DNA from: AP-15 sp963777435
Lineage (GTDB): Bacteria; Pseudomonadota; Alphaproteobacteria; ATCC43930; CGMCC-115725
DNA length: 64,000 nt
Direction: 5' to 3'
Assembly: GCA_963777435.1 (NCBI GenBank)
Contig: CAVZQT010000003.1
Coordinates: 744,001 to 808,000, forward strand
Of this stretch, positions 10,620-18,863 are shown piece by piece. The notes beneath the pieces are model-generated. The model was not told where the DNA came from. It did not search any database and saw only the letters and a list, made by a program, of their open reading frames with translations. A program made the position numbers and the translations under genes. How positions within the stretch are numbered: the first letter of the stretch is position 1; every line of letters starts with the position of its first letter.

Positions 10620-12500
10620 ATGGCTATGCTGCAGGCTATTCGTTCCAAGGCCGGGTCGGTCGTCGTCAAGGCCCTGTTCGCGCTGCTGATCCTGACTTTC
10701 GGGATCTGGGGCATCGGCGATATCTTTCGCAACCGTCCGACCGATACCACGATTGCCACGGTCGGCGGCCAGGGCATCGACGCCGCGACATTACAATCAG
10801 CGCTTCAGCCGGCGCTCGAACGGCTGAGCACTCGGCTCGGCACCGCGGTCGACCTTCATCAAGCAAAGCAAATGGGCGTTGTCCAGCAGGTGCTCGGGCA
10901 GCTGATCGACGAGAGTCTGCTGGACCAGGAAGCGCGGCGAATGCAGCTCGACGTGTCCGACGCTCTAATCCGCGACGCGATCACGCAAGACCCGATGTTC
11001 CGCGGCGCCGGCGGCGCATTCGACCGCAACGCCTTTAGTGCATTGCTGGCGGCCAACCACATGAGCGAGGCGCAGTATGTCGAGCGCGTCCGCCGCGAAA
11101 TCCCGCGCAGCGATCTTTTATCGGCGATTAGCGCCGGAGCCGTGGCACCGCCGACGCTCGTCGACCGCCTATATCAATACCGCAACGAAAAACGCGTCTC
11201 CGATATCGCGGCATTGCCCGTCGCCGGGGCCGGCGATGTCGGGCAGCCGAGCGATGCCGAGCTGACGAAATTCTATGATGCCCATCAGGACATGTTCCGC
11301 GCTCCCGAATATCGCGGCTTTGTGATGGCGAGCCTGACCCCATCCGACTTGGCGCAAAAGATCACTATCCCCGAGGACAAGCTGAAGAGCGCCTATGACC
11401 AGCGGCAGGACGAGTTCATTCTGCCCGAGCGGCGCGACGTACAACAAATCTTGGCGCCGACCGAGGAGAAAGCAAAGGCAGCCGAAGCAGCACTCGCGGC
11501 CGGCAAAGACTGGACCGAGGTCGCGCGGACAGTCGTCGGGCAGGACCCGCAGACAATCGATCTCGGTCTCGTCAAGAAGGAGGAGTTGCCCCAGCACCTG
11601 GCGGATGTCGCCTTCGGCCTGCCGGTTGCTAAACCGAGCCAGCCGATCAAATCGCCGCTCGGCTGGCACATCCTGCGGGTCGCCAGAATCGCCCCGCCGA
11701 CGACCCAGAGCTTTGACGAGGTGAAGGCAAAGTTGCAGGCCGATTTGGCGCATAGCGAGGCGGTCGATCGCTTGTACGCAGTCGCCAATCATGTCGACGA
11801 CGCAATCGCCGGCGGCGCTACGCTTGGTGAAGCCGCGACGCAGTTCGGGTTGAAGAAGACGGATGTCGCGTCTGTCGATGACAAAGGGGAAAGTCGCGAC
11901 GGCAAAAAAGTGGACTTGCCGGTGGCGCCGACCGAAGTGCTCAAGCTCGCCTTTGCGACCGATGAGGGTCGGACGAGCCGCGTCACCCAAACCCCGGACG
12001 GCGCCATCTTTGTTTTGCACGTCGACAAAATTGTGCCGCCATCGGTCCGACCGCTCGCCGAGGTCAAGGACAAGGCAATCGCCGCCTGGCAGGCTGAAAA
12101 GCGCCAGGACAAAGTTGCCAAGGAAGCGACGGCGTTGGCGGCCGAGACCAAGCCGGGGATGCAGCTCTCGGCGATTGCCGCTGGCAAAGGACTGAAGACG
12201 ACGACTTCGCCGCCGTTCGGGCGCCAGGCCGACAACACGCCGGGGCTGCCGCCCGCACTGGTCGATAAGTTGTTTGCGGCCAAGCTCGGCGGTGTTGTCA
12301 CAACCTCAGATCCGACCGGCTCCTATGTTGCCCAGCTGACCAAGGTGGACGTGCCAAAACCCGCGGCAAAGGACACCGCCGATCTGTCGCGCGAAGTCAC
12401 CGCCGGCATCCAGGAGGATCTGAGGGACGAATTTGCCGGGACCTTGCGGGCTCGTTTCCCGGTCGATATTCATCGCGAAACCCTCGACCGGTTGTTCTGA
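10620..12500 (+). CDS. ppiD: SurA/PpiD-type periplasmic peptidyl-prolyl isomerase
   Basis: Membrane-anchored periplasmic folding factor. The ATG at 10620 gives 626 residues: a single N-terminal membrane anchor (about 15-35, ALFALLILTFGIWGIGDIF), a SurA-N-like chaperone region (about 40-200), a parvulin/PPIC domain (about 240-350, with ERRDVQQILAP and SPLGWHILRVARI), then a second chaperone-like region to the C-terminus. The longer upstream frame from 10515 lacks family features. Divergent from tpiA, convergent with trpE(G); the 11 bases between the two stop codons leave no room for a terminator. Confidence 0.9.
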   Translation: MAMLQAIRSKAGSVVVKALFALLILTFGIWGIGDIFRNRPTDTTIATVGGQGIDAATLQSALQPALERLSTRLGTAVDLHQAKQMGVVQQVLGQLIDESLLDQEARRMQLDVSDALIRDAITQDPMFRGAGGAFDRNAFSALLAANHMSEAQYVERVRREIPRSDLLSAISAGAVAPPTLVDRLYQYRNEKRVSDIAALPVAGAGDVGQPSDAELTKFYDAHQDMFRAPEYRGFVMASLTPSDLAQKITIPEDKLKSAYDQRQDEFILPERRDVQQILAPTEEKAKAAEAALAAGKDWTEVARTVVGQDPQTIDLGLVKKEELPQHLADVAFGLPVAKPSQPIKSPLGWHILRVARIAPPTTQSFDEVKAKLQADLAHSEAVDRLYAVANHVDDAIAGGATLGEAATQFGLKKTDVASVDDKGESRDGKKVDLPVAPTEVLKLAFATDEGRTSRVTQTPDGAIFVLHVDKIVPPSVRPLAEVKDKAIAAWQAEKRQDKVAKEATALAAETKPGMQLSAIAAGKGLKTTTSPPFGRQADNTPGLPPALVDKLFAAKLGGVVTTSDPTGSYVAQLTKVDVPKPAAKDTADLSREVTAGIQEDLRDEFAGTLRARFPVDIHRETLDRLF

Positions 12501-12511
12501 CAAAGTCTGAT

Positions 12512-14707
12512 TCAGCTTTGCGCGGCGAGATCCGAGCGAACCGCCCGCGGCGGAGCCAACACCGAAAACATCGATGCGATGATCGGCATGCCGACCTCGT
12601 CGCGAAGGGTCATCACCGATTTCGGGATGAAATTGCACCGCGGCGATCGGCAATTCGTTGTGCTCGATCGCCATGATGACGCCGTCCGCCGTCTCCGCGG
12701 TCACCTCAACGAGGAGGGCAGCACGGCGCGGCGGGCATGCAGCGAATGGTAGCGGCCGACGGTGAACTCGGCTGGCAGTCCGCGCTAGCACCCGGCCTCC
12801 GAGCACCCTGCACGGTCGACGGCTTGCCGTGCATCGGCACGCCCAGCAGGTCGAGCGCACCGCCGAAATATTCGACAATCCCTTGCAAGCCGAGACACAC
12901 GCCAAACACCGGCAACGACCGCCCGATCGCCAGACCAAGCGTCTCGTTCATCGCGAAATCGGCGGGCCGGCCCGGCCCCGGCGACAACACGACGAGATCG
13001 GGCGAGCTACCCTGCCTCAGTTCGGCGCGCGCCAGGTCCGGCCGCATCGTGACGACCTCGGCGCCGGTCGTGCGGATGTAATTGGCGAGCGTGTGGACAA
13101 ACAAATCTTCGTGGTCGATCAGCAACACTTTACGGCCCCGACCCGCGTCGCTCAGGGCCGTAGCCGGCGCGGCGGTCGCCGTTGCCGTCTGCCGCGGATC
13201 GCGGCTAAACAGCGCGGAGGCCTTCAGCCGGGTTTCGGCTTCTTCGGCATGCGGATCGCTGTCGAACAGCAAGGTGGCGCCGGCGCGCACTTCGCCGACT
13301 CCGTCTTTCATGCGGATCGTGCGCAGGGTCAGCCCGGTGTTCATGTTGCCGTCAAAGGTGACGCGGCCGATCGCACCGCCATACCAGCGGCGCGACGAGC
13401 GCTCCTGCTCTTCGATAAAGCGGATCGCCCATAATTTCGGGGCGCCGGTCACGGTCACCGCCCAGGCGTGGCTCAAAAATCCGTCGAGTGCGTCGAATTC
13501 AGCGCGCAACTCGACCCTCGACGTGGTCGACGGTGTGGATCAGCCGCGAATAGAGCTCGATCTGGCGGCGGCCGATGACGCGCACGCTGCCCGGCACCGC
13601 GACCCGCGACTTGTCGTTGCGGTCGACATCGGTGCACATCGTCAATTCGCTCTCGTCCTTGGTCGAATTGAGCAGTTCGCGGATGCGCTCGGCGTCCTCG
13701 ACCGGGTCGCGGCCGCGGGCGATCGTGCCGCTGATCGGGCAGGTCTCGATGCGCCGGCCTTCGACCCGCACATACATTTCCGGTGACGCCGAGACCAGAA
13801 ACTCGCCGTCGCCGAGATTGATCAGCGCGCCATAGGGGGCCGGATTGGCCTGGCGCAGGCGCTGAAAAACGACGCTCGGCGGGTCCGGGCAGCGATCGGC
13901 GAAAAGCTGGCCCGGCACCACCTCGAACAAATCGCCGCGGACAAACGCTTGCTTGGCGCGTTCGACCAGTGCGGCATATTCGCCGGGACCGTGGTCGCTT
14001 TCGGCCGGCCCGATTGCCGGCGCCCGGTCGGGCCGATAGTGTGCGGCGGCGGTGGCGCGCGGCAATCCGATTGTCGAGGCGCCGCCAAACTCGAACTCGT
14101 AGCGATGAACCGCCGCGATCTGGCGCATATGATCGACGACCAGGATTTCGTCGGGCAAATACAGCACCAGGTCGCGCTGGTCCTCGGGTCGCGGCAATCG
14201 CAAGGCCATCGGCTCGAATTGAAAGACGAGGTCGTAGCCAAAGGCGCCGTAGAGCCCGAGATGCTGATCTTCGGCGCTGCGGAACAGCTCCACAAGCGCT
14301 CGCAATACCGAAAACACCGAAGGTTGGCGGCTGCGCTGTTCTTCGGAAAAGCGCTCGTCGCTCTCGGCGATTTCGCCGTCGATCCGGTCGTCGCCGCTAT
14401 GGTCGAGCCGCGTTGCCGGCAATTCCGCAAGCGCGCCGGCCACTGCCGGCAGCAAGACCCGGCCGCGCCGGTTCAGCGCCTCGATCGCAAAACGCCGGCC
14501 GCGCGCCGTGAAAGCGAGCGGCGGATCGACAAACCCCATGTCCCAGCGCGTGTAGCGGCCGGGAAATTCGAAGCTCGACGAAAACAACACGCCGCGCCGC
14601 TCGTCGAGCGCCCGGGCCAGCGCGTTGTCAGCCGGCTGATAGTGTTCTTCACGAATTTCGCGGGTTACCGCGACGCCGCCTTGGGTCGCATAGCGGGTGA
14701 CCTGCAT
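12512..14707 (-). CDS. trpE: Fused anthranilate synthase TrpE(G), broken by five indels
   Basis: Converts chorismate and glutamine to anthranilate, the first step of tryptophan synthesis. The TrpE part (to about 13260) has GRYTRWDMGF, ISGTIARG, DESELTMCTDVDRNDK and TVTGAPK. The TrpG part (13150-12512) has VLSPGPGRP, the nucleophile in FGVCLGLQG, and AIEHNELPIAAVQFHPE. The frame is broken near 13512 (extra base), 12806-12808 (extra), 12780-12785 (extra), 12704-12705 (missing) and 12620-12622 (extra). Repairing these yields a continuous ~730-residue protein ending SVLAPPRAVRSDLAAQS, the known length of rhizobial TrpE(G). The repairable indels point to sequence errors, but a real pseudogene cannot be excluded. 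Confidence 0.88.
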
Positions 14708-14771
14708 GCGAGCCCCCTTTCCGTCGGGGCCGCCTGCGAAGATCCGGGGAGGAGTTCGCTCCTAGAAATGC

Positions 14772-14885
14772 GAAGGCCGCCCGGAATTCCGAGGCGGCCG
14801 TTATCGAAATAGTCAAACGATGGCCGCCTGAATTAGACGGGCCACCACCGAAATTTTGCGCTTCGCCGAATTTAAGCATGATCAC
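14772..14885 (-). promoter_or_regulatory. trp leader with attenuator upstream of trpE(G)
   Basis: On the minus strand, 65-110 bases before trpE(G), two adjacent Trp codons (TGG TGG, 14847-14842) are followed by a stop (14835-14833). After them come three mutually complementary 7-mers: GGCGGCC (14828-14822), GGCCGCC (14799-14793) and GGCGGCC (14781-14775). The middle one can pair with either neighbour, the classical antiterminator/terminator switch; the last stem is followed by a weak U-rich run. The Trp-codon frame has no ATG in phase: one extra base after the ATG at 14879 would give a 15-codon leader ending KFRWWPV. Given the frequent indels nearby, I infer a leader peptide broken by one base. 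Confidence 0.72.
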
Positions 14886-15238
14886 ACTGCTAGCAGATCA
14901 TTTCCCCCGCCGCAATCGTGTGTAAAGGTAAGGTGAAGTAAGACCGAACCGAGATGCCAGAGTCGGCCCGGCCATTGCCGCGGCTGCGATTGATTCACGG
15001 TTTGCAACAGTGAGCCCGGTTACGTTAGATCATTGGGTTACGGACGCGATAACGAGACGCACTTCCCGATTAAAATGCCCGAGTAATCCAAAAGGGTGTA
15101 TAAATTCAGTCGGAAGCCGTCTTTTGGGACGACCCGAGACGACATGCTAAACGCCGTCCTGTTGAGGGCGGATGGTTAACTATTCCTCGGAGTAACATTG
15201 CCGGCTCGCACGGGCTATAAAAGGGGAGAGGTACGGAC
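14886..15238. other. Intergenic region between trp leader and DsrE operon
   Basis: 353 bases with no convincing coding sequence. It must hold the trpE(G) promoter (minus) and the promoter of the DsrE operon (plus). The sequence is more AT-rich than its surroundings around 15060-15115. A ribosome-binding site (GGGGAGAGG, about 15222-15230) precedes the GTG start at 15239. I cannot assign -35/-10 boxes with confidence. Confidence 0.6.
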
Positions 15239-15559
15239 GTGGCCGAATACTTGCTGATCGAATCGAAAGATCCGTTCGAGTCGAATGATGTCGGATATTA
15301 TTACGAGCTGGCGCGCGGGCTCGTCGAGGCAGGTAACGAAGTCACCCTTTTTCTCACGCAAAATGCGGTTTTGGCGGTGCGACCGTCAGCGGAGGCCCGG
15401 AAGCTGCAAGCGCTCGTAAACTCCGGCGTTAAAATGCTCGCCGACGAATTCGCTCTCCGACAGCGAGGCATCAACAAACTCCTCGATGGCGTCGAGATCG
15501 CGCCGATCGAAATCGTCGTCGACCACCTCGAAGCTGGCCACAAGACCCTCTGGCATTAG
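15239..15559 (+). CDS. DsrE-superfamily protein 1 (no cysteine)
   Basis: 106-residue DsrE/TusD-fold protein (ESNDVGYYYELARGLVEAGNEVTLFLTQNAVLAVRP matches the family's N-terminal strand-helix-strand pattern). DsrE-fold proteins act in sulfur-relay complexes such as TusBCD and DsrEFH. This member has no cysteine, so it is more likely a structural subunit than a persulfide carrier. GTG start with a strong GGGGAGAGG ribosome-binding site. First of three tightly spaced same-strand genes; the next starts 9 bases after its stop. The specific role is unknown. Confidence 0.82.
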   Translation: MAEYLLIESKDPFESNDVGYYYELARGLVEAGNEVTLFLTQNAVLAVRPSAEARKLQALVNSGVKMLADEFALRQRGINKLLDGVEIAPIEIVVDHLEAGHKTLWH

Positions 15560-15568
15560 GAGACCGCC

Positions 15569-15979
15569 ATGCCCCGAAAGACATTCGCCGTCGCCTTGAT
15601 GGATCCGCCCTATGAATCCGAAAATCTGACGACCGCGTTCCGCATCCTCGGCGCCATGGCCCAGCGAGGACACAACATCAACGTGTTCGCCTACGAAGGG
15701 GCGGCTGGGTTGGCTTTCGCGAAGCAGGCGCCGCATCCAAACCCGGTGCACGGCAAGAACCTCGCCGAGGAAAATCACCCCACGACAAAGGATCAGGTTG
15801 CGGCCTTACTCGCGCTCGCAGCGAATAATGGCGGCAAGGTCGATTGGGTTAACTGCGGCATGTGCGTCGACGAGCGCGGCGTCGGCGAGTTTGTCGCCGA
15901 TACCCGTCGGGGCTCCCCGGCCGACTTCCACGCGTTCTGCGAAGCATCCGACAACGTCCTCGCCATACCGACAAAGTGA
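15569..15979 (+). CDS. DsrE-superfamily protein 2 with CxxC motif
   Basis: 136-residue DsrE-fold protein. It has the conserved PPYESENLTTAFRILGAM N-terminal pattern and the cysteine loop NCGMCVDERG (C96 and C99), equivalent to the reactive-cysteine region of DsrE/TusD; a further Cys lies in FHAFCEASDNVL. It is the only one of the three operon proteins with cysteines, so it is the probable sulfur carrier of a heteromeric complex. ATG preceded by AGGAGA. Inference: a TusBCD-like or related sulfur-transfer or redox complex; no dsrAB, tusA or tusE gene is seen nearby. Confidence 0.82.
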   Translation: MPRKTFAVALMDPPYESENLTTAFRILGAMAQRGHNINVFAYEGAAGLAFAKQAPHPNPVHGKNLAEENHPTTKDQVAALLALAANNGGKVDWVNCGMCVDERGVGEFVADTRRGSPADFHAFCEASDNVLAIPTK

Positions 15980-15987
15980 GGGATCAG

Positions 15988-16377
15988 ATGGCCAAGAAGA
16001 CGCTGAACATCGTCGAGTTGGCTTATCGGGCGGTTATGGAAGAGCAGGACGATACGATCCTCTGGCTGCTCGCGGCAATGCAGGGCGCGGGCGCCGAGCA
16101 CACCGTGGTTCTACGCGGAAACGCCGTGAACTACGCCGTCGCCGGGCAAGGCGTCGCGGGGCTTACGGTCGGCGCGTGGCAGCAGACCCAGGCGCCGCGC
16201 ATGGACCATGACGTCATCGACCTGATCGAGAAGCGCAAGATCCCTGTGTTCGTGATCGAGGAGGATTTGTCCATGCGCGGGATTGCGCCTGGCGATCTGG
16301 TCCCCGGGGTTCGACTGATCAGCTCACGGATGCTGCCGGGCCATATGGCCGAGTACGAAATCATCTCGCATTGGTAG
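15988..16377 (+). CDS. DsrE-superfamily protein 3 (no cysteine)
   Basis: 129-residue protein starting MAKKTLNIVELAYRAVMEEQ, predicted alpha/beta with a DsrE-like layout, ending LPGHMAEYEIISHW. It lacks cysteine. The ATG at 15988 follows the previous stop by 8 bases with GAGGGATC as ribosome-binding site, so it is cotranscribed and probably the third subunit. Family assignment is weaker than for the first two and rests partly on context. The downstream neighbour, a DUF2189 membrane protein, is convergent and ends 50 bases away. Confidence 0.72.
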   Translation: MAKKTLNIVELAYRAVMEEQDDTILWLLAAMQGAGAEHTVVLRGNAVNYAVAGQGVAGLTVGAWQQTQAPRMDHDVIDLIEKRKIPVFVIEEDLSMRGIAPGDLVPGVRLISSRMLPGHMAEYEIISHW

Positions 16378-16427
16378 GCAGCGTCGGCGAGCGCCCTGTC
16401 ACCAGCTTTGAAAGCTCTACCCTATCC

Positions 16428-17295
16428 TCAGAGCGGGACAATGCGGCGATAGAGGTGCCAAGTGGCGTGGCCGAGCACGGGCATCACGACCACCAGTCCG
16501 AGAAAGAACGGGATCGAACCGATCACCAGGCTGGCAGCGACGATCATGCCCCATATTGCCATCGGGCCGGGGTTGGCGAGCACTGCCTGCACCGAGGTCG
16601 CTACCGCGGTGTCGAGCCCGGCGGCGCGGTCCAGCAGCAGCGGAAACGACACGGCGCCGATCGCCAATACGACGACCGCAAACAGGAAACCGACCCCAAT
16701 CCCGACAATGATCATCGTCCAGCCGGCGGTAGTCGTGAACAGGTCGTGGACAAAGGCGCCTGCCGAGGCCGGCGCCTCGGGCCCGAGCGTCAGAAGATAG
16801 ATCGCCTCGGCCGCGGCCAGCCATAACAGAAAGATCGCCATCAACACGAGACCCAACAGAACGATCGCGGCAATCGCCGGTGAGTGGACCACCCCCAACG
16901 CATCGGCCCAGCCGATCCGCATGCCCTGTTCGCGGCGGCGGCTCATTTCGTAAAGGCCGATAGCGGCAAACGGGCCGAGGAGGGCAAAGCCTGAAGCGAG
17001 CGGAAACAGCAGCGGCAACAGCTGATGACCGGCGGCGAGGCGAAACAAGACGAGGCCGAGGACCGGATAGATCACGCACAAGACGACGACGTCGGCGCGG
17101 CTCGCGGCGAAATCGTCGAGCCCGGCAAGCAGCGCCCGTTTGAGATCGGTGGTGCTGATCCGGGCGACGCGCGGCGCGCGGCGAGTGCAGTTCGGCCTGC
17201 GCCCGATGAACCGCGTGGCCCGCCTCCTCGACCGCTAGGCCCGCGCGCTTGACTTGGTCGACGCCCCATTCCACCGGGTTGCGGATGGTCAACAT
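16428..17295 (-). CDS. DUF2189 multi-spanning membrane protein (frameshift)
   Basis: Integral membrane protein of the DUF2189 family (function unknown). ATG at 17295 with GGAGGAGAC upstream gives MLTIRNPVEWGVDQVKRAGL. After the break come RISTTDLKRALLAGLDDFAAS and about six hydrophobic segments (for example VIYPVLGLVLFRLA, LLFPLASGFALLGPFAAIG, AAIVLLGLVLMAIFLLWLA, IGSIPFFLGLVVVMPVLGH). The frame changes near 17165-17175; one surplus base restores a 288-residue protein. Family members typically share this N-terminal soluble stretch plus six helices. Confidence 0.8.
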
Positions 17296-17575
17296 TGCCG
17301 TCTCCTCCCGAACCAGTTGTTCGAGGGCCACGGGCGCCCATGACGGCATGTCGATCGGCTCGCCGCATGAGCGAACACGCGACCCGCTGCGACAAAATGT
17401 ATCACATCTCGGAGCCGGGCGCTATTCCGATGTCGTCTGGGGATCGGCTGTCGAGTAAAGGGTCGACGGTCATTTTGATAGATGTACGGGGATTCGCGCC
17501 AAGGCTGCCGGGTCGCAGCGATTGACGCGATCATTGGATGCTCCGATCCTCGACAAACTATCGCAGAGGGATCGA

Positions 17576-18778
17576 ATGAGCGGGCTGGTCTTTGAGGGGC
17601 TGAAGGTAATCGACTGCGCCAGCTTTATTGCCGGGCCGGCGGCGGCGACGGTGATGTCGGATTTTGGCGCGGAGGTCGTCAAGATCGAGCCGCCGGGTGC
17701 CGGAGACGCCTATCGCCGCCGCGCCACGCCGCCGATCGGGCCGGGCCTCGCCGGCAATCCCGGTTTTGTCCTCGACGGCCGCAACAAGCGAAGCTTAGCG
17801 CTCGATTTGCGCGCGCCGGAAGGACAGGCGGTATTGCGCCGCCTGGTGACGGTTGCCGACGTGTTTATCACCAATTATCCGCCGCCGGTGCGCCGCCGGC
17901 TCGGCATCACCTACGAGGAATTGGCGCCGCTCAACGATCGGCTGATCTATGCCTCGTTCACCGGCTATGGCGAAACCGGACCCGAAGCCGACAAGCCCGG
18001 CTTTGACGCGACCGCATGGTGGGCGCGCTCCGGACTGATGCATCTGGTGCGTGCTGGCGAGGAAGCGTCGCCGGCGCGGTCATTGCCGGGCATGGGCGAC
18101 CATCCCTCGGCGATGGGGACTTACGGCGCTATCGTGACAGCACTCTATCAGCGCGAGCGCACCGGCAAGGGCGCTTATGTCGGCTCGTCATTATTGGCCA
18201 ATGGATTGTGGGCCAATGGCTGCTCGGTGCAGGCCGCATTGTGCGGCGAAAAGGTGATGCCGCAGCCGCCGCGCGAGCGTGGCGTCAATGCGCTTCGCAT
18301 CCATTACCGCTGCCGCGACAATCGCTGGATTTTATTGTCGATCGCTGCCGACGAATGGCGCTGGGATAAGTTCAAGGCGTGCATCGGATCGGCGGCGCTG
18401 GACGATGACCGGTTTGCGACGCACACCTCCCGCGAAGCCAATGCGCTGATGTTGATCGGGATCCTCGACGATATTTTCGCGACCCGCGATCAGGCCGAAT
18501 GGCGGCGGATTCTCGACGAGGCCGGGCTGATTTTCGGGATCGTCGCCGATATGGACGAGATCGCCGAGGACGAGCAAATCCTGGCGAGCGGGGCATTGGT
18601 GCCGTTCACCGACGGCAGCTCGCTGACGGTCGATAGCCCGTTATGGATCGCCGGCCAGGAGAAAATGCCGCCGCGCCCGGCGCCTGACGTCGGCGAGCAC
18701 AGCAGCGAAATATTGCGCGAAGCCGGCTATGCCGCAGCTGAGATCCGCAGCCTGCGCGAGACCGGGATCATCGGCTGA
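17576..18778 (+). CDS. Class III (CaiB/BaiF-type) CoA-transferase
   Basis: Moves CoA between acyl-CoA and a free acid by covalent aspartyl-CoA chemistry. 400 residues from the ATG at 17576, which has GAGGG before it. Family features: FEGLKVIDCASFIAGPAAATVMSDFGAEVVKIE (6-38), NKRSLALDLRAPEGQ, ASFTGYGETGPEADKPGFDATAWWARSGLM, and the catalytic Asp D175 in GMGDHPSAMG. Substrate unknown; the neighbours give no clear clue. A longer frame from 17522 adds an unsupported N-terminus. A terminator for the facing phosphoesterase lies immediately after the stop. Confidence 0.92.
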   Translation: MSGLVFEGLKVIDCASFIAGPAAATVMSDFGAEVVKIEPPGAGDAYRRRATPPIGPGLAGNPGFVLDGRNKRSLALDLRAPEGQAVLRRLVTVADVFITNYPPPVRRRLGITYEELAPLNDRLIYASFTGYGETGPEADKPGFDATAWWARSGLMHLVRAGEEASPARSLPGMGDHPSAMGTYGAIVTALYQRERTGKGAYVGSSLLANGLWANGCSVQAALCGEKVMPQPPRERGVNALRIHYRCRDNRWILLSIAADEWRWDKFKACIGSAALDDDRFATHTSREANALMLIGILDDIFATRDQAEWRRILDEAGLIFGIVADMDEIAEDEQILASGALVPFTDGSSLTVDSPLWIAGQEKMPPRPAPDVGEHSSEILREAGYAAAEIRSLRETGIIG

Positions 18779-18783
18779 TCGTC

Positions 18784-18819
18784 AAAAAAAAGCGCCGGTC
18801 TCGCGAGCAAGACCGGCGC
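18784..18819 (-). terminator. Intrinsic terminator of the phosphoesterase gene
   Basis: A perfect 10-base-pair stem (GCGCCGGTCT 18792-18801 with AGACCGGCGC 18810-18819, 8-base loop) is followed on the minus strand by eight T (A-run 18784-18791). This is a textbook rho-independent terminator for the minus-strand gene ending at 18864. It may also slow plus-strand transcripts leaving the CoA-transferase. Confidence 0.92.
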
Positions 18820-18863
18820 CAGACATAGCAGATCCGGGGGCGGGATGTTGCCGCCGATGCTGC

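Noticed and set aside
14649..14885. 78-codon minus-strand frame across the trp leader
   Set aside because: It reads through the attenuator stems without family similarity; tandem Trp codons and the complementary segments explain the region better.
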